In this document: positions 24,607-33,407 of the stretch, one piece after another
How the letters are laid out: each line of letters starts with the position of its first letter
Position numbering within the stretch: position 1 is the first letter of the stretch
Source of the DNA: Streptomyces pseudovenezuelae
GTDB lineage: Bacteria; Actinomycetota; Actinomycetes; Streptomycetales; Streptomycetaceae
DNA length: 64,000 bases
Reading direction: 5' to 3'
NCBI RefSeq assembly: GCF_029892565.1
Contig: NZ_JARXVH010000007.1
Span: 124,001-188,000, forward strand
Program-made: the position numbers and the translations under genes
The notes under the pieces: generated by a model
The model's database searches: none
What the model saw: the letters and a program-made list of their open reading frames with translations, nothing else
What the model was told of the DNA's origin: nothing

Positions 24607-26550
24607 TCACGCTCCCTTCTTCGTGCGGCGCTGTGTCGGCTGGGTCACCCGGTCGAGCATCAGGCCGAGGCAGACGATCGCGCCGCCCGCGACCAGGCCG
24701 GTCGCCAGGTCGCCCTGGGCCAGGCCGAAGACGACGTCGTAGCCGAGCGCGCCACCGCCGACCAGGCCGCCGATGATGACGACGGCGAGGACGAGGACCA
24801 CCCCCTGGTTGACGGCGAGCAGCAACGCCGGTCGGGCGAGCGGGAGTTGGACCTGGCGCAGTTGCTGGCCGGGGGTCGCGCCGAGTGAGCGGGCCGACTC
24901 CAGGGCGGCCGGGTCGACCTGACGCAGGCCCTGGGTGGTGATGCGGACGACGGCGGGCAGCGCGTAGACCACGGCCGCGGCGACGGCGGGTGCGCGACCG
25001 ACGCCGAACAGCGCGACGACCGGGATCAGGTACACGAACTGCGGCATCGTCTGGAAGACGTCCAGGACGGGGCGGAGCAGCCGTTCGAAGCGGTCGCTGC
25101 GGGCCGCCGCGATGCCCGTCGCGAAGCCCAGGACGAGGGTGACGGCGACCGCCGCGAGGACCTGCGAGAGCGTGTCGAGGGACGGCTTCCACACGCCGAG
25201 GACACCGATCGCGGCCATGGCGAGAACCGCGGTCAGGGCGGTGCGCCAGGTGCCGATCAGCCACGCGAGGGTGGCGACCAGGAGCAGCACCGACCACCAG
25301 GGCAGCCACTGCAGGCCGCCGCGGACGGGGTCCAGGACCCAGGTGGTGAAGTGCCCGGCCCAGTCGGCGGTGCCGCCCACGACGGGGACTCCCGAGTAGA
25401 GGTGGGCGGTCATCCAGTCGACGGAACGGTTGACCGGGGTGGCGATGTTCAGCGTCCAGGCGTCGGGCCAGTCCAGGCGGCCCGCGAGACGTGCGGCGAG
25501 TGCCACGACCACGACGGCGACGGCCGCGTAGAGCCAGGAGCGGCGGCTGCCGGTCTCCTCGCCCGCGCTCTCGCCCGCCGCGCCGGTCACCCGGTCCAGG
25601 ACGACCGCGAGGAGCACGATCGGGATGCCGGCCGCGAGGGCCGCGCCCACGTCGACGGAGGCGAGCGCCTGGTAGACGCGGTCGCCGAGGCCGCCGGCGC
25701 CGATCACCGAGGCGATGACCGCCATGGACAGCGCCATCATGATCGTCTGGTTGAGGCCGAGCAGCAGTTCCCTGCGGGCCAGCGGGATACGGGCGGTCAG
25801 CAGCCGTTGGCGGGCGGTCGCGCCGAGCGAGTCGACCGCCTCCAGCACCTCCTTGTCGGCGCCGCGCAGGCCGAGGGTGGTGAGGCGGGCCATCGGCGGG
25901 GCGGCGTAGACGACGGTGGCCAGGACGGCCGCGGGCACGCCGATGCCGAAGACCAGGACGACGGGGAGCAGGTAGGCGAAGGCGGGCAGCACCTGCATGG
26001 TGTCCAGGACCGGGCGCAGGGCGCGGTCGAGCCGGTCGGAGAGACCGCCGGCCAGGCCCAGCAGCAGGCCCACGGCGACCGATGCGAGGACGGCGACCAC
26101 CATCAGCGCGAGGGTCTGCATGGTCGGCACCCACATGCCGAGCAGCCCGCAGGCGAGGAAAGCGGCGCCCGTGCCGAGTGCGAGCCGGACGCCGGCCACC
26201 CGCCAGGCGACCAGCGCGCCGAAGACCGTGACGCCGGCCCAGCCCGCGGCGAGGAGCACGAGATAGACGGCGCGTACGCAGATGACGACCGCGTTGCTGA
26301 CGTAGCCGAAGAAGTAGAGGAACAGGGGGTGGCTGTCGCGGTTGTCGATGATCCAGTCGCTGACGTCGGTCAGCGGCTTGGTGAGGTCGACGGTGAGGGC
26401 ATCAGGCCAACTGCCGCTGGCCCAGCGGGCGTTGGCGAGCGGTACCAGGATCGCCGCGGCGACCGCGAGGAGCAGGAGCTTCTGGACCGCGCGGCGCCTG
26501 AGCAGATCGGTGGGCAGGGTACGGGGGACGGATGCGGTGAACGTCGCCAT
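24607..26550 (-). CDS. Glycine betaine/choline ABC transporter, fused double permease
   Basis: A 647-residue protein holding two ProW/OpuAB-type permease domains in one chain. Each half ends with an EAA-type coupling motif: EAVDSLGATARQRLLTARIPLARRELLLGLNQT in the first and ESARSLGATPGQQLRQVQLPLARPALLLAVNQG in the second. About twelve to fourteen membrane segments are visible. Most ProW-type permeases are single-domain and form dimers; a fused pair is known in actinobacteria. The ATG at 26550 overlaps the ATPase stop by 1 nt (TGATG). It would carry substrate bound by the lipoprotein encoded 1 nt downstream. Confidence 0.92.
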   Translation of the reverse strand: MATFTASVPRTLPTDLLRRRAVQKLLLLAVAAAILVPLANARWASGSWPDALTVDLTKPLTDVSDWIIDNRDSHPLFLYFFGYVSNAVVICVRAVYLVLLAAGWAGVTVFGALVAWRVAGVRLALGTGAAFLACGLLGMWVPTMQTLALMVVAVLASVAVGLLLGLAGGLSDRLDRALRPVLDTMQVLPAFAYLLPVVLVFGIGVPAAVLATVVYAAPPMARLTTLGLRGADKEVLEAVDSLGATARQRLLTARIPLARRELLLGLNQTIMMALSMAVIASVIGAGGLGDRVYQALASVDVGAALAAGIPIVLLAVVLDRVTGAAGESAGEETGSRRSWLYAAVAVVVVALAARLAGRLDWPDAWTLNIATPVNRSVDWMTAHLYSGVPVVGGTADWAGHFTTWVLDPVRGGLQWLPWWSVLLLVATLAWLIGTWRTALTAVLAMAAIGVLGVWKPSLDTLSQVLAAVAVTLVLGFATGIAAARSDRFERLLRPVLDVFQTMPQFVYLIPVVALFGVGRAPAVAAAVVYALPAVVRITTQGLRQVDPAALESARSLGATPGQQLRQVQLPLARPALLLAVNQGVVLVLAVVIIGGLVGGGALGYDVVFGLAQGDLATGLVAGGAIVCLGLMLDRVTQPTQRRTKKGA

Positions 26551-27656
26551 CAGACCGCCTCCTCGAACCGCTCCGTCCCCGCGACGACCGCGAGGAGGCG
26601 CTCGTGGTCGACGACGCCCAGGCAGTGGCCGTCGGCCACCACGCAGGCCGCCCGACCGCTGCTCGCGACGACCTTGATCGCGTCGGCGACCACGGCGTCG
26701 GGGGCGAGCGCGCCCGGGTGGTCCGGGCCGCCGCAGTCGCCTGGACGCATGGCCGTACGGACGGTCATGACCTGTTCGCGCGGGACGTCCCGGACGAAGT
26801 CGCGGACGTAGTCGTCGGCGGGGCTGCCGACGATCTCCTCGGGCGTGCCCAACTGGACGACCCGGCCGTCGCGCATCAGGGCGATACGGTCGCCGAGCCG
26901 CAGGGCCTCGCTGAGGTCATGGGTGATGAAGACCATCGTGCGGCCCTCCTCGCGGTGCAGGCGGACCACCTCCTCCTGCATGTCCCGCCGGATCAGCGGG
27001 TCGAGCGCGCTGAACGGCTCGTCGAACAGCAGGACTTGGGGATCGACCGCCAAAGCCCGGGCCAGGCCCACGCGTTGCCGCTGACCACCGGAGAGCTGGG
27101 CCGGCTTGCGCTGCTCCATGCCCTCCAACCCGACCTTGGCGACGACCTCCTGGGCCCGCGCCCGGCGCTCGGCCTTGCCCATGCCCTGGATCTCCAGGCC
27201 GTAGGCCACGTTGTCGAGGACCGTGCGGTGCGGGAGCAGGCCGAAGTGCTGGAAGACCATCGCGGCGCGGTGCCGGCGCAGTTCGCGCAGCCGGGCCTTG
27301 TCCATCGCGCGGACGTCCTCGCCGTCGATGGCGATCGTGCCGGCGGTCGGCTCGATCAGCCGGGTCAGACAGCGCACGAGGGTCGACTTGCCGGAGCCCG
27401 ACAGGCCCATCACCACGAAGACCTCGCCCTTGCGCACGTCGAAGGAGACGTCGTGGACGGCGGCCGTGCAGCCGGTACGGGCGCGGAGCTCGACGGGGTC
27501 GAGGGCGCGCAGGTCGGGGTCGGTGGGGACGGTGTCGGCCTTGGGGCCGAATACCTTCCAGAGACCGTCGACCGAGAAGACGGGGTTCTGGGAAGCGGTG
27601 GAAGTACTGGTGGCAGTAGCGATACCGGTACTGGCGCTGGTGTCGTCGATGCTCAT
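26550..27656 (-). CDS. Glycine betaine/choline ABC transporter, ATP-binding protein
   Basis: A 368-residue ProV/OpuAA-type ATPase. It has a Ser/Thr-rich N terminus, Walker A GLSGSGKST, a Q-loop in VFQHFGLLPHRTVLDNVAYGLEIQGM (the segment diagnostic of the quaternary-amine uptake group), signature LSGGQRQRVGLARAL, Walker B VLLFDEPFSALDP and the switch His in FITHD. The C-terminal 70 residues (MTVRTAMRPGD..VADAIKVVASSGRAACVVADGHCLGVVD) are a single CBS-like unit. In OpuA tandem CBS domains sense ionic strength or c-di-AMP. ATG 27656 overlaps the betA stop by 1 nt; GTG 27659 is possible. Confidence 0.93.
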   Translation of the reverse strand: MSIDDTSASTGIATATSTSTASQNPVFSVDGLWKVFGPKADTVPTDPDLRALDPVELRARTGCTAAVHDVSFDVRKGEVFVVMGLSGSGKSTLVRCLTRLIEPTAGTIAIDGEDVRAMDKARLRELRRHRAAMVFQHFGLLPHRTVLDNVAYGLEIQGMGKAERRARAQEVVAKVGLEGMEQRKPAQLSGGQRQRVGLARALAVDPQVLLFDEPFSALDPLIRRDMQEEVVRLHREEGRTMVFITHDLSEALRLGDRIALMRDGRVVQLGTPEEIVGSPADDYVRDFVRDVPREQVMTVRTAMRPGDCGGPDHPGALAPDAVVADAIKVVASSGRAACVVADGHCLGVVDHERLLAVVAGTERFEEAV

Positions 27657-29185
27657 CACGCACCACCTCCGATCAGGTCGACAGCCCGCTCACCGACCAT
27701 CAACACCCCGATCATCGGGTTCACGGCAGGCATGGTCGGGAAGACGGACGCGTCGGCGATGCGGATGCCGTCCAGGCCGCGGATCCTCAACTCCGGGTCC
27801 ACCACGGCCTGTTCGTCGTCGGGGTCGCCCATGCGGCAGGTGCCCGCCGGGTGGTACACGGTGTGGGCGACCTTGCGGGCGTACTCGCTCAGCTCGGCGT
27901 CGCCGAGGATCTCCGGGCCGGGGCACACCTCACGCTTCAGCCAGCCGGCCAGCGGTTCCGTCTTCGCGACCTCGCGGGCGATGCGGATGCCGTCGACGAG
28001 GGTGCGGCCGTCGTGGTCGTCCTGGTCGGTGAAGTAGCGGAAGTCGAGGGCGGGCTTGACCGACGGGTCGGCGCTGGTGAGGAAGAGCCGGCCGCGGCTC
28101 TTCGGCTTGGGGATGTTGGGGGTCATCGAGACGCCGAACTCCGGCCGCTGGTAGCCGAGGCGCTCCGGATTGTCCGTGAACGGGATCTGGTAGAAGTGGA
28201 ACATCAGGTCGGGGCCCGGGTGTTCGGGGTCGCGGCGCACGAACAGGCCCGCGTCGGAGTCCATCGCGGAGTTCTCGGGGATGGGTCCGTTCGTCTCCCA
28301 GACGATGACCGACTCGGGGTGGTCGAGGAGGTTCTCGCCGACGCCCGGCAGGTCGTGGGCGACCGGGATGCCGAGCGCTTCGAGGTCGGCGCGGGGGCCG
28401 ATGCCCGAATGCAGCAGCAGGCGGGGCGAGTCGACGGCGCCCGCGCACAGGACGACCTCGTGGCGGGCCCGTATCAGCAGCTCCTCGCCGTCCTGGGTGC
28501 GCACGTGCACGCCCTTGGCACGGGTGCCGTCGAGCTCCAGCCTGTAGGCCCAGGTCTCAAGGAAGATGCGGAGGTTGGGCCGCTCGTCCATCACCGGATG
28601 CAGATACGCCACCGACGCGCTCGACCGCTTGTTGTCCTCGGGGTGGTAGGCGAGGTCGAAGAAGCCGACGCCCTCCGTGAACGGCTTGCCGTTGAAGCCC
28701 TCGACGCGCGGGACACCCAGGGCCGTCTGGGCCGCGTCGACGAAGTCGCGGGCGATGGCGTTCCGGTCCTTCTCGTCGACCGGCACGATGTTGTTGCGCA
28801 GCCGGGCGAAGTACGCCTCCATCGGCACCGCGCCCCAGCCCCGGGCGCCGGCCGCCTCCCACTCGTCCCAGTCGGACGGCAGCGGCTTGAAGGCGATCAG
28901 GGTGTTGTGGGAGGAGCAGCCGCCCAGCACCCGGGCGCGGCTGTGGCGGATGTGGGAGTTGCCGCGTGGCTGCTCGGTGGTGGGGTAGTCGTAGTCGAGT
29001 TCGCCACCGAGCAGGCCCATCCAGCGGCGCAGCGTGAGGACGTCCTCGCGGCCCACGTCGCTGGGGCCGCCTTCGATGACGGCGACGGTGACGTCGGGGT
29101 TCTCGGTGAGGCGGGAGGCGATGACGGAGCCCGCGGTGCCGCCGCCGATGACGACGTAGTCGTACTCGTGGGGGGTGTGGGACAT
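27656..29185 (-). CDS. betA: Choline dehydrogenase-like GMC oxidoreductase
   Basis: A 509-residue FAD-dependent GMC oxidoreductase. The N-terminal dinucleotide motif is YVVIGGGTAGSVIASRL with the following E of VIEGG. GMC signature 1 is around RVLGGCSSHNTLIAFKP and signature 2 is GAVDSPRLLLHSGIG. The catalytic region at the C terminus is VAHTVYHPAGTCRMG..VNPMIGVLMVGERA. It probably oxidises choline to betaine aldehyde (and may go on to betaine). The symbol is inferred from the operon, which has a betaine aldehyde dehydrogenase upstream and a betaine/choline importer downstream. The ATG at 29185 has AGGAG 10 nt upstream, 76 nt after the preceding gene. Confidence 0.85.
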   Translation of the reverse strand: MSHTPHEYDYVVIGGGTAGSVIASRLTENPDVTVAVIEGGPSDVGREDVLTLRRWMGLLGGELDYDYPTTEQPRGNSHIRHSRARVLGGCSSHNTLIAFKPLPSDWDEWEAAGARGWGAVPMEAYFARLRNNIVPVDEKDRNAIARDFVDAAQTALGVPRVEGFNGKPFTEGVGFFDLAYHPEDNKRSSASVAYLHPVMDERPNLRIFLETWAYRLELDGTRAKGVHVRTQDGEELLIRARHEVVLCAGAVDSPRLLLHSGIGPRADLEALGIPVAHDLPGVGENLLDHPESVIVWETNGPIPENSAMDSDAGLFVRRDPEHPGPDLMFHFYQIPFTDNPERLGYQRPEFGVSMTPNIPKPKSRGRLFLTSADPSVKPALDFRYFTDQDDHDGRTLVDGIRIAREVAKTEPLAGWLKREVCPGPEILGDAELSEYARKVAHTVYHPAGTCRMGDPDDEQAVVDPELRIRGLDGIRIADASVFPTMPAVNPMIGVLMVGERAVDLIGGGA

Positions 29186-29261
29186 GGCGGTGTTACTCCT
29201 GTTGCTCCAGGGAGGGGTCGACGAGGGAGAGGTCGAAGGACGGCCGGGTCAGCCGGGTGAC

Positions 29262-30791
29262 TCAGCCCGCGAACCAACGCACCGGCTTCGGCGCGAGGTT
29301 CTGGTAGACGTGCTTGGTCTCGCGGTACTCGGCGAGTCCGGCGGGGCCCAACTCCCGCCCCACGCCACTCTTTCCGAAGCCGCCCCACTCCGCCTGCGGG
29401 AGGTAGGGGTGGAAGTCGTTGATCCAGACGGTGCCGTGTCGGAGCCGGGCGGCGACCCGGCGGGCCTTGGCGCCGTCGGTGGTCCAGACGCCGCCGGCCA
29501 GGCCGTACTCGGTGTCGTTGGCGAGCGTCACGGCCTCGTCCTCGGTGCGGAAGGTCTCGACGGTGAGGACCGGGCCGAAGACCTCCTCGCGCACGACCCG
29601 CATCTCGCGGTGGCACTGGTCCAGGACGGTGGGCTCGTAGAAGTAGCCGCCGGCGGCCCGTTCGGCGGACGGCTCGGGGCGTCGGCCGCCCGCGCGCAGC
29701 ACGGCACCCTCGGCGAGCGCGGAGGCGACGTACGCCTCGACCTTGGCGCGCTGCTGCTCGGAGACGAGCGGGCCGCACTCGACGCCGTCCTCGGTGCCCC
29801 GGCCCAGGCGTATCTTCTGGGCCCGGCGGGCGAGTTCGGCGACGAAGCGCTCGCGCAGGGACTCCTCGACGATGAGGCGGGCGCCTGCCGAACAGACCTG
29901 GCCACTGTGGATGAAGGCCGCGTTGAGGGCCTGGTCGACGGCGGTGTCGAAGTCCTCGTCGGTGGCGCAGGCGTCGGCGAAGACGACGTTGGGGTTCTTG
30001 CCGCCGAGTTCGAGGGCGACCTTCTTCACACTGGGCGCGGCGGCCTGCGCGACCTTGGTGCCGCTGACCAGGCCGCCGGTGAAGGAGACCAGGTCGACGT
30101 CGGGGTGTTCGGCGAGGCGGGCGCCGACCGTGTGGCCGGGTCCTGTGACCAGGCCCGCGACGCCGGTGGGCAGGCCGGCCTCGGCGAGCAGGTCGATCAG
30201 GGCGATCGTGGTCAGCGGGGTGATCTCACTGGGCTTGACCACGAAGGTGTTGCCGGCCGCGAGCGCCGGGGCGATCTTCCAACTGGCCTGCAGCAGCGGG
30301 TAGTTCCAGGGGGTGATCAGCGCACAGACACCGACGGGCTCGTGTACGACGACGCTGTGGATGTCGGGCGAGCCCGCGTCGACGATCCGGCCCGGGGACT
30401 CGGCGGCGACGAGGTCGCCGAAGTAGCGGAAGGCGTCGGCGACACAGTCGATGTCGACGCGGCCCTCCTCGGCGGTCTTGCCGGCGTCCCGGCTCTCCAG
30501 CAGACCGAGCTGTTCGCGGTCGCGCACCAGCAGGTCGGCGACGCGGCGCAGCAGGGCGGCGCGCTCGGTGACGGGGGTGCGCGGCCAGTCGCCGTGGTCG
30601 AAGGCATGGCGGGCGGCGGCGACCGCCAGGTCCGTGTCCTTCTCGTCACCCTCCGCGACCACGGCGAACGGCAGTCCGTCCGCGGGGTCGAGGACCTCAC
30701 GCGTGGCGCCGGAGACGGCTTCACGCCATTCCCCGCTCACGTGGATGGTCGCCTGCGCCTCTAGCCCCAGGCCGTCTGCTGTGTCCGCCAT
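29262..30791 (-). CDS. betB: Betaine aldehyde dehydrogenase (aldehyde dehydrogenase superfamily)
   Basis: A 509-residue NAD(P)-dependent aldehyde dehydrogenase. The catalytic Cys is in HSGQVCSAGARLIVEESL and the general-base Glu in KVALELGGKNPNVVF. The cofactor segment is WNYPLLQASWKIAPALAAGNTFVVKPSE. In this operon it most probably oxidises betaine aldehyde to the osmoprotectant glycine betaine; the family also accepts other amino-aldehydes. The ATG at 30791 has GGAAGG 11 nt upstream. It is the first gene of the operon; a near-palindrome at 30877-30897 in the divergent gap is a candidate control site. Confidence 0.88.
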   Translation of the reverse strand: MADTADGLGLEAQATIHVSGEWREAVSGATREVLDPADGLPFAVVAEGDEKDTDLAVAAARHAFDHGDWPRTPVTERAALLRRVADLLVRDREQLGLLESRDAGKTAEEGRVDIDCVADAFRYFGDLVAAESPGRIVDAGSPDIHSVVVHEPVGVCALITPWNYPLLQASWKIAPALAAGNTFVVKPSEITPLTTIALIDLLAEAGLPTGVAGLVTGPGHTVGARLAEHPDVDLVSFTGGLVSGTKVAQAAAPSVKKVALELGGKNPNVVFADACATDEDFDTAVDQALNAAFIHSGQVCSAGARLIVEESLRERFVAELARRAQKIRLGRGTEDGVECGPLVSEQQRAKVEAYVASALAEGAVLRAGGRRPEPSAERAAGGYFYEPTVLDQCHREMRVVREEVFGPVLTVETFRTEDEAVTLANDTEYGLAGGVWTTDGAKARRVAARLRHGTVWINDFHPYLPQAEWGGFGKSGVGRELGPAGLAEYRETKHVYQNLAPKPVRWFAG

Positions 30792-30876
30792 GATCGGTGT
30801 TGCCTTCCGTTCCTGTTCAGTGCCCCTGGGTCACACGGATGTCACCCAGCGGGACCGTGAGCACATGCCCCCACCC

Positions 30877-30897
30877 CCGAATTGCATGCGCAATCGG
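30877..30897. promoter_or_regulatory. Candidate operator upstream of the betaine operon
   Basis: An inverted repeat with arms CCGA-TTGC and GCAA-TCGG around a 4-nt centre ATGC, with one extra A in the left arm. It lies 86-106 nt upstream of the betB start, in the 216-bp gap shared with the divergent secreted-protein gene. The gap holds no gene. Osmolyte operons are often controlled by BetI- or GbsR-type repressors; no such regulator is encoded nearby. Confidence 0.4.
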
Positions 30898-31007
30898 TGG
30901 CCGAAAGTGCGCTGTGTCACTGGGCATGCGGGCAAATGGGGCGAACCGTACGCTGAACAGTGAGCGAGACGGGGCGGACCGGTGGGGCAGAGCCTGGAGG
31001 TGACGCC

Positions 31008-31799
31008 ATGATCAGGAAGGCGCCGATCAGTACGGGGGCGGTCCGCACGGCGGCGATCTGCACGGCGGCGAGCGCGGTCCTGCTGCTGCCACCGCTGCTG
31101 TCACCCGCCCTCGCGGCGGCCGACGACGACAGCCCCTCCGCCAAGGAACTGTCCGAGCAGGCCAAGGACAACCTCCTCAAGACCGACTCCGTGCACCTGA
31201 AGCTGACCGACCGCGGTGCGGACGCGAAGGGCAGCAGGACACAGCCCACCTCGATGGACCTGTCCCTGGACCGGGACGGCAACTGCGTCGGCACGATGCG
31301 GATGGGCTCCGGCGGGGGCACCCTCGAACTGGTCAAGCGGGGCAAGGAGGTGTGGATGAAGCCCGACACCGCGTTCTGGAAGGCCCAGGTGCCCGGCAGC
31401 CAGGGCGACGCCGTGGCCGAACTCTTCAAGAACCGCTACATCCACGGCTCCACGAAGGACACGATGCTGAAGGGCCTCTCCGACACCTGCGACCTCACCG
31501 CCTTCCAGAAGGAGGTCGACACCGGCTCGTCCACCGACGCACCCCTCACCAAGGGCGCCGAGACGAAGATCGACGGCACGAAGGTCATTCCGCTGAAGGG
31601 CACACGGGACGGCAAACAGGCGGTCCTGTACGTCACTTCGGCCGCGCCGCACCGGCTGGTCGAGGCCACCGAGAAGGGCGGCGGCACCGACATGACGCTG
31701 ACCTTCACGGACTACGGCAAACCGGTGCCGTCGGCGACGCCCGCGCCGGACGAGACGGTGGACATCGGGAAGTTGCAGCAGGAACTGCGGAACGTGTGA
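31008..31799 (+). CDS. Secreted protein with LppX/LprG-like features
   Basis: A 263-residue exported protein. The signal peptide (IRKAPISTGAVRTAAICTAASAVLLLPPLLSPALAAA) ends with ALA and no lipobox. The mature domain (SEQAKDNLLKTDSVHLKLTDRG..LSLDRDGNCVGTMRMGSGGGTLELVKRGKEVWMKPDTAFWK) has the alternating strand pattern of the LppX/LprAFG/LolA-like lipid-carrier fold, with two cysteines (NCVG, DTCDLT) that could form a disulfide. It ends with DETVDIGKLQQELRNV. The ATG at 31008 has GGAGG 7 nt upstream. It diverges from the betaine operon and converges on the next gene with a 65-nt gap. Its function is unknown. Confidence 0.78.
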   Translation: MIRKAPISTGAVRTAAICTAASAVLLLPPLLSPALAAADDDSPSAKELSEQAKDNLLKTDSVHLKLTDRGADAKGSRTQPTSMDLSLDRDGNCVGTMRMGSGGGTLELVKRGKEVWMKPDTAFWKAQVPGSQGDAVAELFKNRYIHGSTKDTMLKGLSDTCDLTAFQKEVDTGSSTDAPLTKGAETKIDGTKVIPLKGTRDGKQAVLYVTSAAPHRLVEATEKGGGTDMTLTFTDYGKPVPSATPAPDETVDIGKLQQELRNV

Positions 31800-31864
31800 G
31801 CGTCCGTCACCCCGCCGTCCCCGCTCCCGTCCCGTCTCTGTGTCTGTCCCGTCTCTGTTTCCGA

Positions 31865-33037
31865 TCAGTCCAGGCCGGAATCCGTACCGCAGCTGGTGTA
31901 CGGCGGGCAGAACCACTCCAACGCGTTGGTGAGGACGGCGAATTCGTCGTCACTGCCGTTGGAGTCGGGACCGTAGGAGGCGAGGGCGTAGATGTTGCCG
32001 TCCGCCGCGACGAAACGCTCGTCGTAGACGTGCCAGGTACCGACGTCGGGGTCGCCCTTGATGGTGTCCGCCAGGTATTCGAGGCGGGAGCCGGTGAACT
32101 CCCCGTCGTCGAGCGTCTCCAGATCAATTTTCTGGAAGCCGGCCGGCTTGCCGGTCTGGTCCGACAGATACAGCTCGAAGGAGGCGGCCGGCGACTGCTC
32201 CGACACCTGATACACCTGCAGCCGGCGAGTACGGTCCGCGCTGCGGTAGTTGACCACGGCGATCCCGAACTGGGAGTCGACCGTACTGCGCGTCCACCCT
32301 TCGGGGATCGCGATCTGGAACCCCTCCGCGTCGTCGTACTTCTCGTACCCGTCCGCGGGCACGGCGGCCGACAGCGACGGGGAGGCCGTGTCCTCGGTGG
32401 GCGTCACCCCGGAGGCACTCAACTCCGAGGGCGTCGGCGACCCCACGGAACTCGCCCCGAGCGGCTTCTTGTCCGACCCACCGTCGTCCTTCCCGACGAC
32501 CAACGTCAGTACGAGACTCACGGCCACGCCCACCACGGCGGCCCCGACGACCACGGACCACACGAGGCGCCGATTCATCCCACCGGCGGGCGCGGGGGCG
32601 GGCACGGGGACGTGGGTTGGCACGCCGGGCGCCCAACCGCCTGCGGTCGCCCACTCGTTGGGAGGCCACGCCCCGGGAGCACTGCCCCCGGCCGAACCCG
32701 CCGCAGGCCAAGCACCCCCGTCCCCGGCAGCCGCACCGGCCGGAGGCAGAGCGGCACCGTTTCCACTCCCCGCACCGCCGTCCACCACGGTGCCCCCGGC
32801 TCCGGGCCCATGCCACGCACTGCCACCACCACCGGCACCGGCACCGGCAGTGCCGTTCCCCGCGTCCGCCCCCGGCGCCCGGTTCTCGTCACCCGCCCCG
32901 GCCCCGGGCAAGAATTCCGGCCGGCGAGGCGGTGGCAGAGTCGGCGGGGCCGACGGAGTCACCGACCCCTTTTCCTCCCGCTCCCCCTCTTCCCACCGCT
33001 GTGTGTCCTCGTTCCAGTACCGCTCTCCCCCGCTCAT
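31865..33037 (-). CDS. Gly/Pro-rich single-pass membrane protein, paralogue 1
   Basis: A 390-residue protein. Residues 1-150 are disordered, rich in Gly, Ala and Pro (cytoplasmic), one membrane segment follows (RRLVWSVVVGAAVVGVAVSLVLTLVVG), then a Ser/Thr/Pro linker and a compact extracytoplasmic domain. That domain begins EGFQIAIPEGWTRS, continues with RRLQVYQVSEQSPAASFELYL and ends VAADGNIYALASYGPD..LEWFCPPYTSCG. The domain recurs in the gene at 37455-38462. Similar sensor domains follow kinases in streptomycetes, but no catalytic domain is present here. The ATG at 33037 lies 10 nt after the coiled-coil gene, so these genes probably form one transcript. Function unknown. Confidence 0.8.
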   Translation of the reverse strand: MSGGERYWNEDTQRWEEGEREEKGSVTPSAPPTLPPPRRPEFLPGAGAGDENRAPGADAGNGTAGAGAGGGGSAWHGPGAGGTVVDGGAGSGNGAALPPAGAAAGDGGAWPAAGSAGGSAPGAWPPNEWATAGGWAPGVPTHVPVPAPAPAGGMNRRLVWSVVVGAAVVGVAVSLVLTLVVGKDDGGSDKKPLGASSVGSPTPSELSASGVTPTEDTASPSLSAAVPADGYEKYDDAEGFQIAIPEGWTRSTVDSQFGIAVVNYRSADRTRRLQVYQVSEQSPAASFELYLSDQTGKPAGFQKIDLETLDDGEFTGSRLEYLADTIKGDPDVGTWHVYDERFVAADGNIYALASYGPDSNGSDDEFAVLTNALEWFCPPYTSCGTDSGLD

Positions 33038-33047
33038 GGCGCCCCTC

Positions 33048-33407
33048 TCACATCCCCAACAACCCGGCGACCGCCCCCGCCGAGGCAAGGACGTTGAGCA
33101 AGGACTGGGAGTCGTTGAGCAGTTCACGCAAGCGCTGCCGACGAGTGGACCCCGCCTGCCCCGTCCCGGTGATCTCGGCCTCGGTCTCCGCAAGCTCGGC
33201 AGCCAGCGCCGCCGTCTGCTCGCTCGCCCGCACGCGCTCCAGGTCGGCTCTCAACTCCCGTACCGCGGCGAGCAGTTCCTCCGTCGCCTGGTCGCGCTCT
33301 CCACCCGCCCCGTGCTGGTGATGGCTCTCGGCGTGCGCGTGGCTGCCGACGGCGAAGGTGCTCCCCGAGACGTTCCCGAAGCTGACCTTGGGCTCTTCAC
33401 TGGCCAT
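33048..33407 (-). CDS. Small coiled-coil protein with GSTFAVGSHA motif
   Basis: A 119-residue protein of unknown function. Residues 7-30 (VSFGNVSGSTFAVGSHAHAES) are a glycine- and beta-rich motif whose core of ten residues is identical to the C-terminal motif of the upstream gene's product. A His-rich stretch (AHAESHHQHG) follows. The rest is helical and probably coiled coil (ATEELLAAVRELRADLERVRASEQTAALAAELAETEAEI), then a hydrophobic tail (SLLNVLASAGAVAGLLGM). The ATG at 33407 lies 11 nt inside the 3' end of the decayed gene. The repeated motif is the main clue to function: it may mediate homotypic contact. Confidence 0.75.
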   Translation of the reverse strand: MASEEPKVSFGNVSGSTFAVGSHAHAESHHQHGAGGERDQATEELLAAVRELRADLERVRASEQTAALAAELAETEAEITGTGQAGSTRRQRLRELLNDSQSLLNVLASAGAVAGLLGM

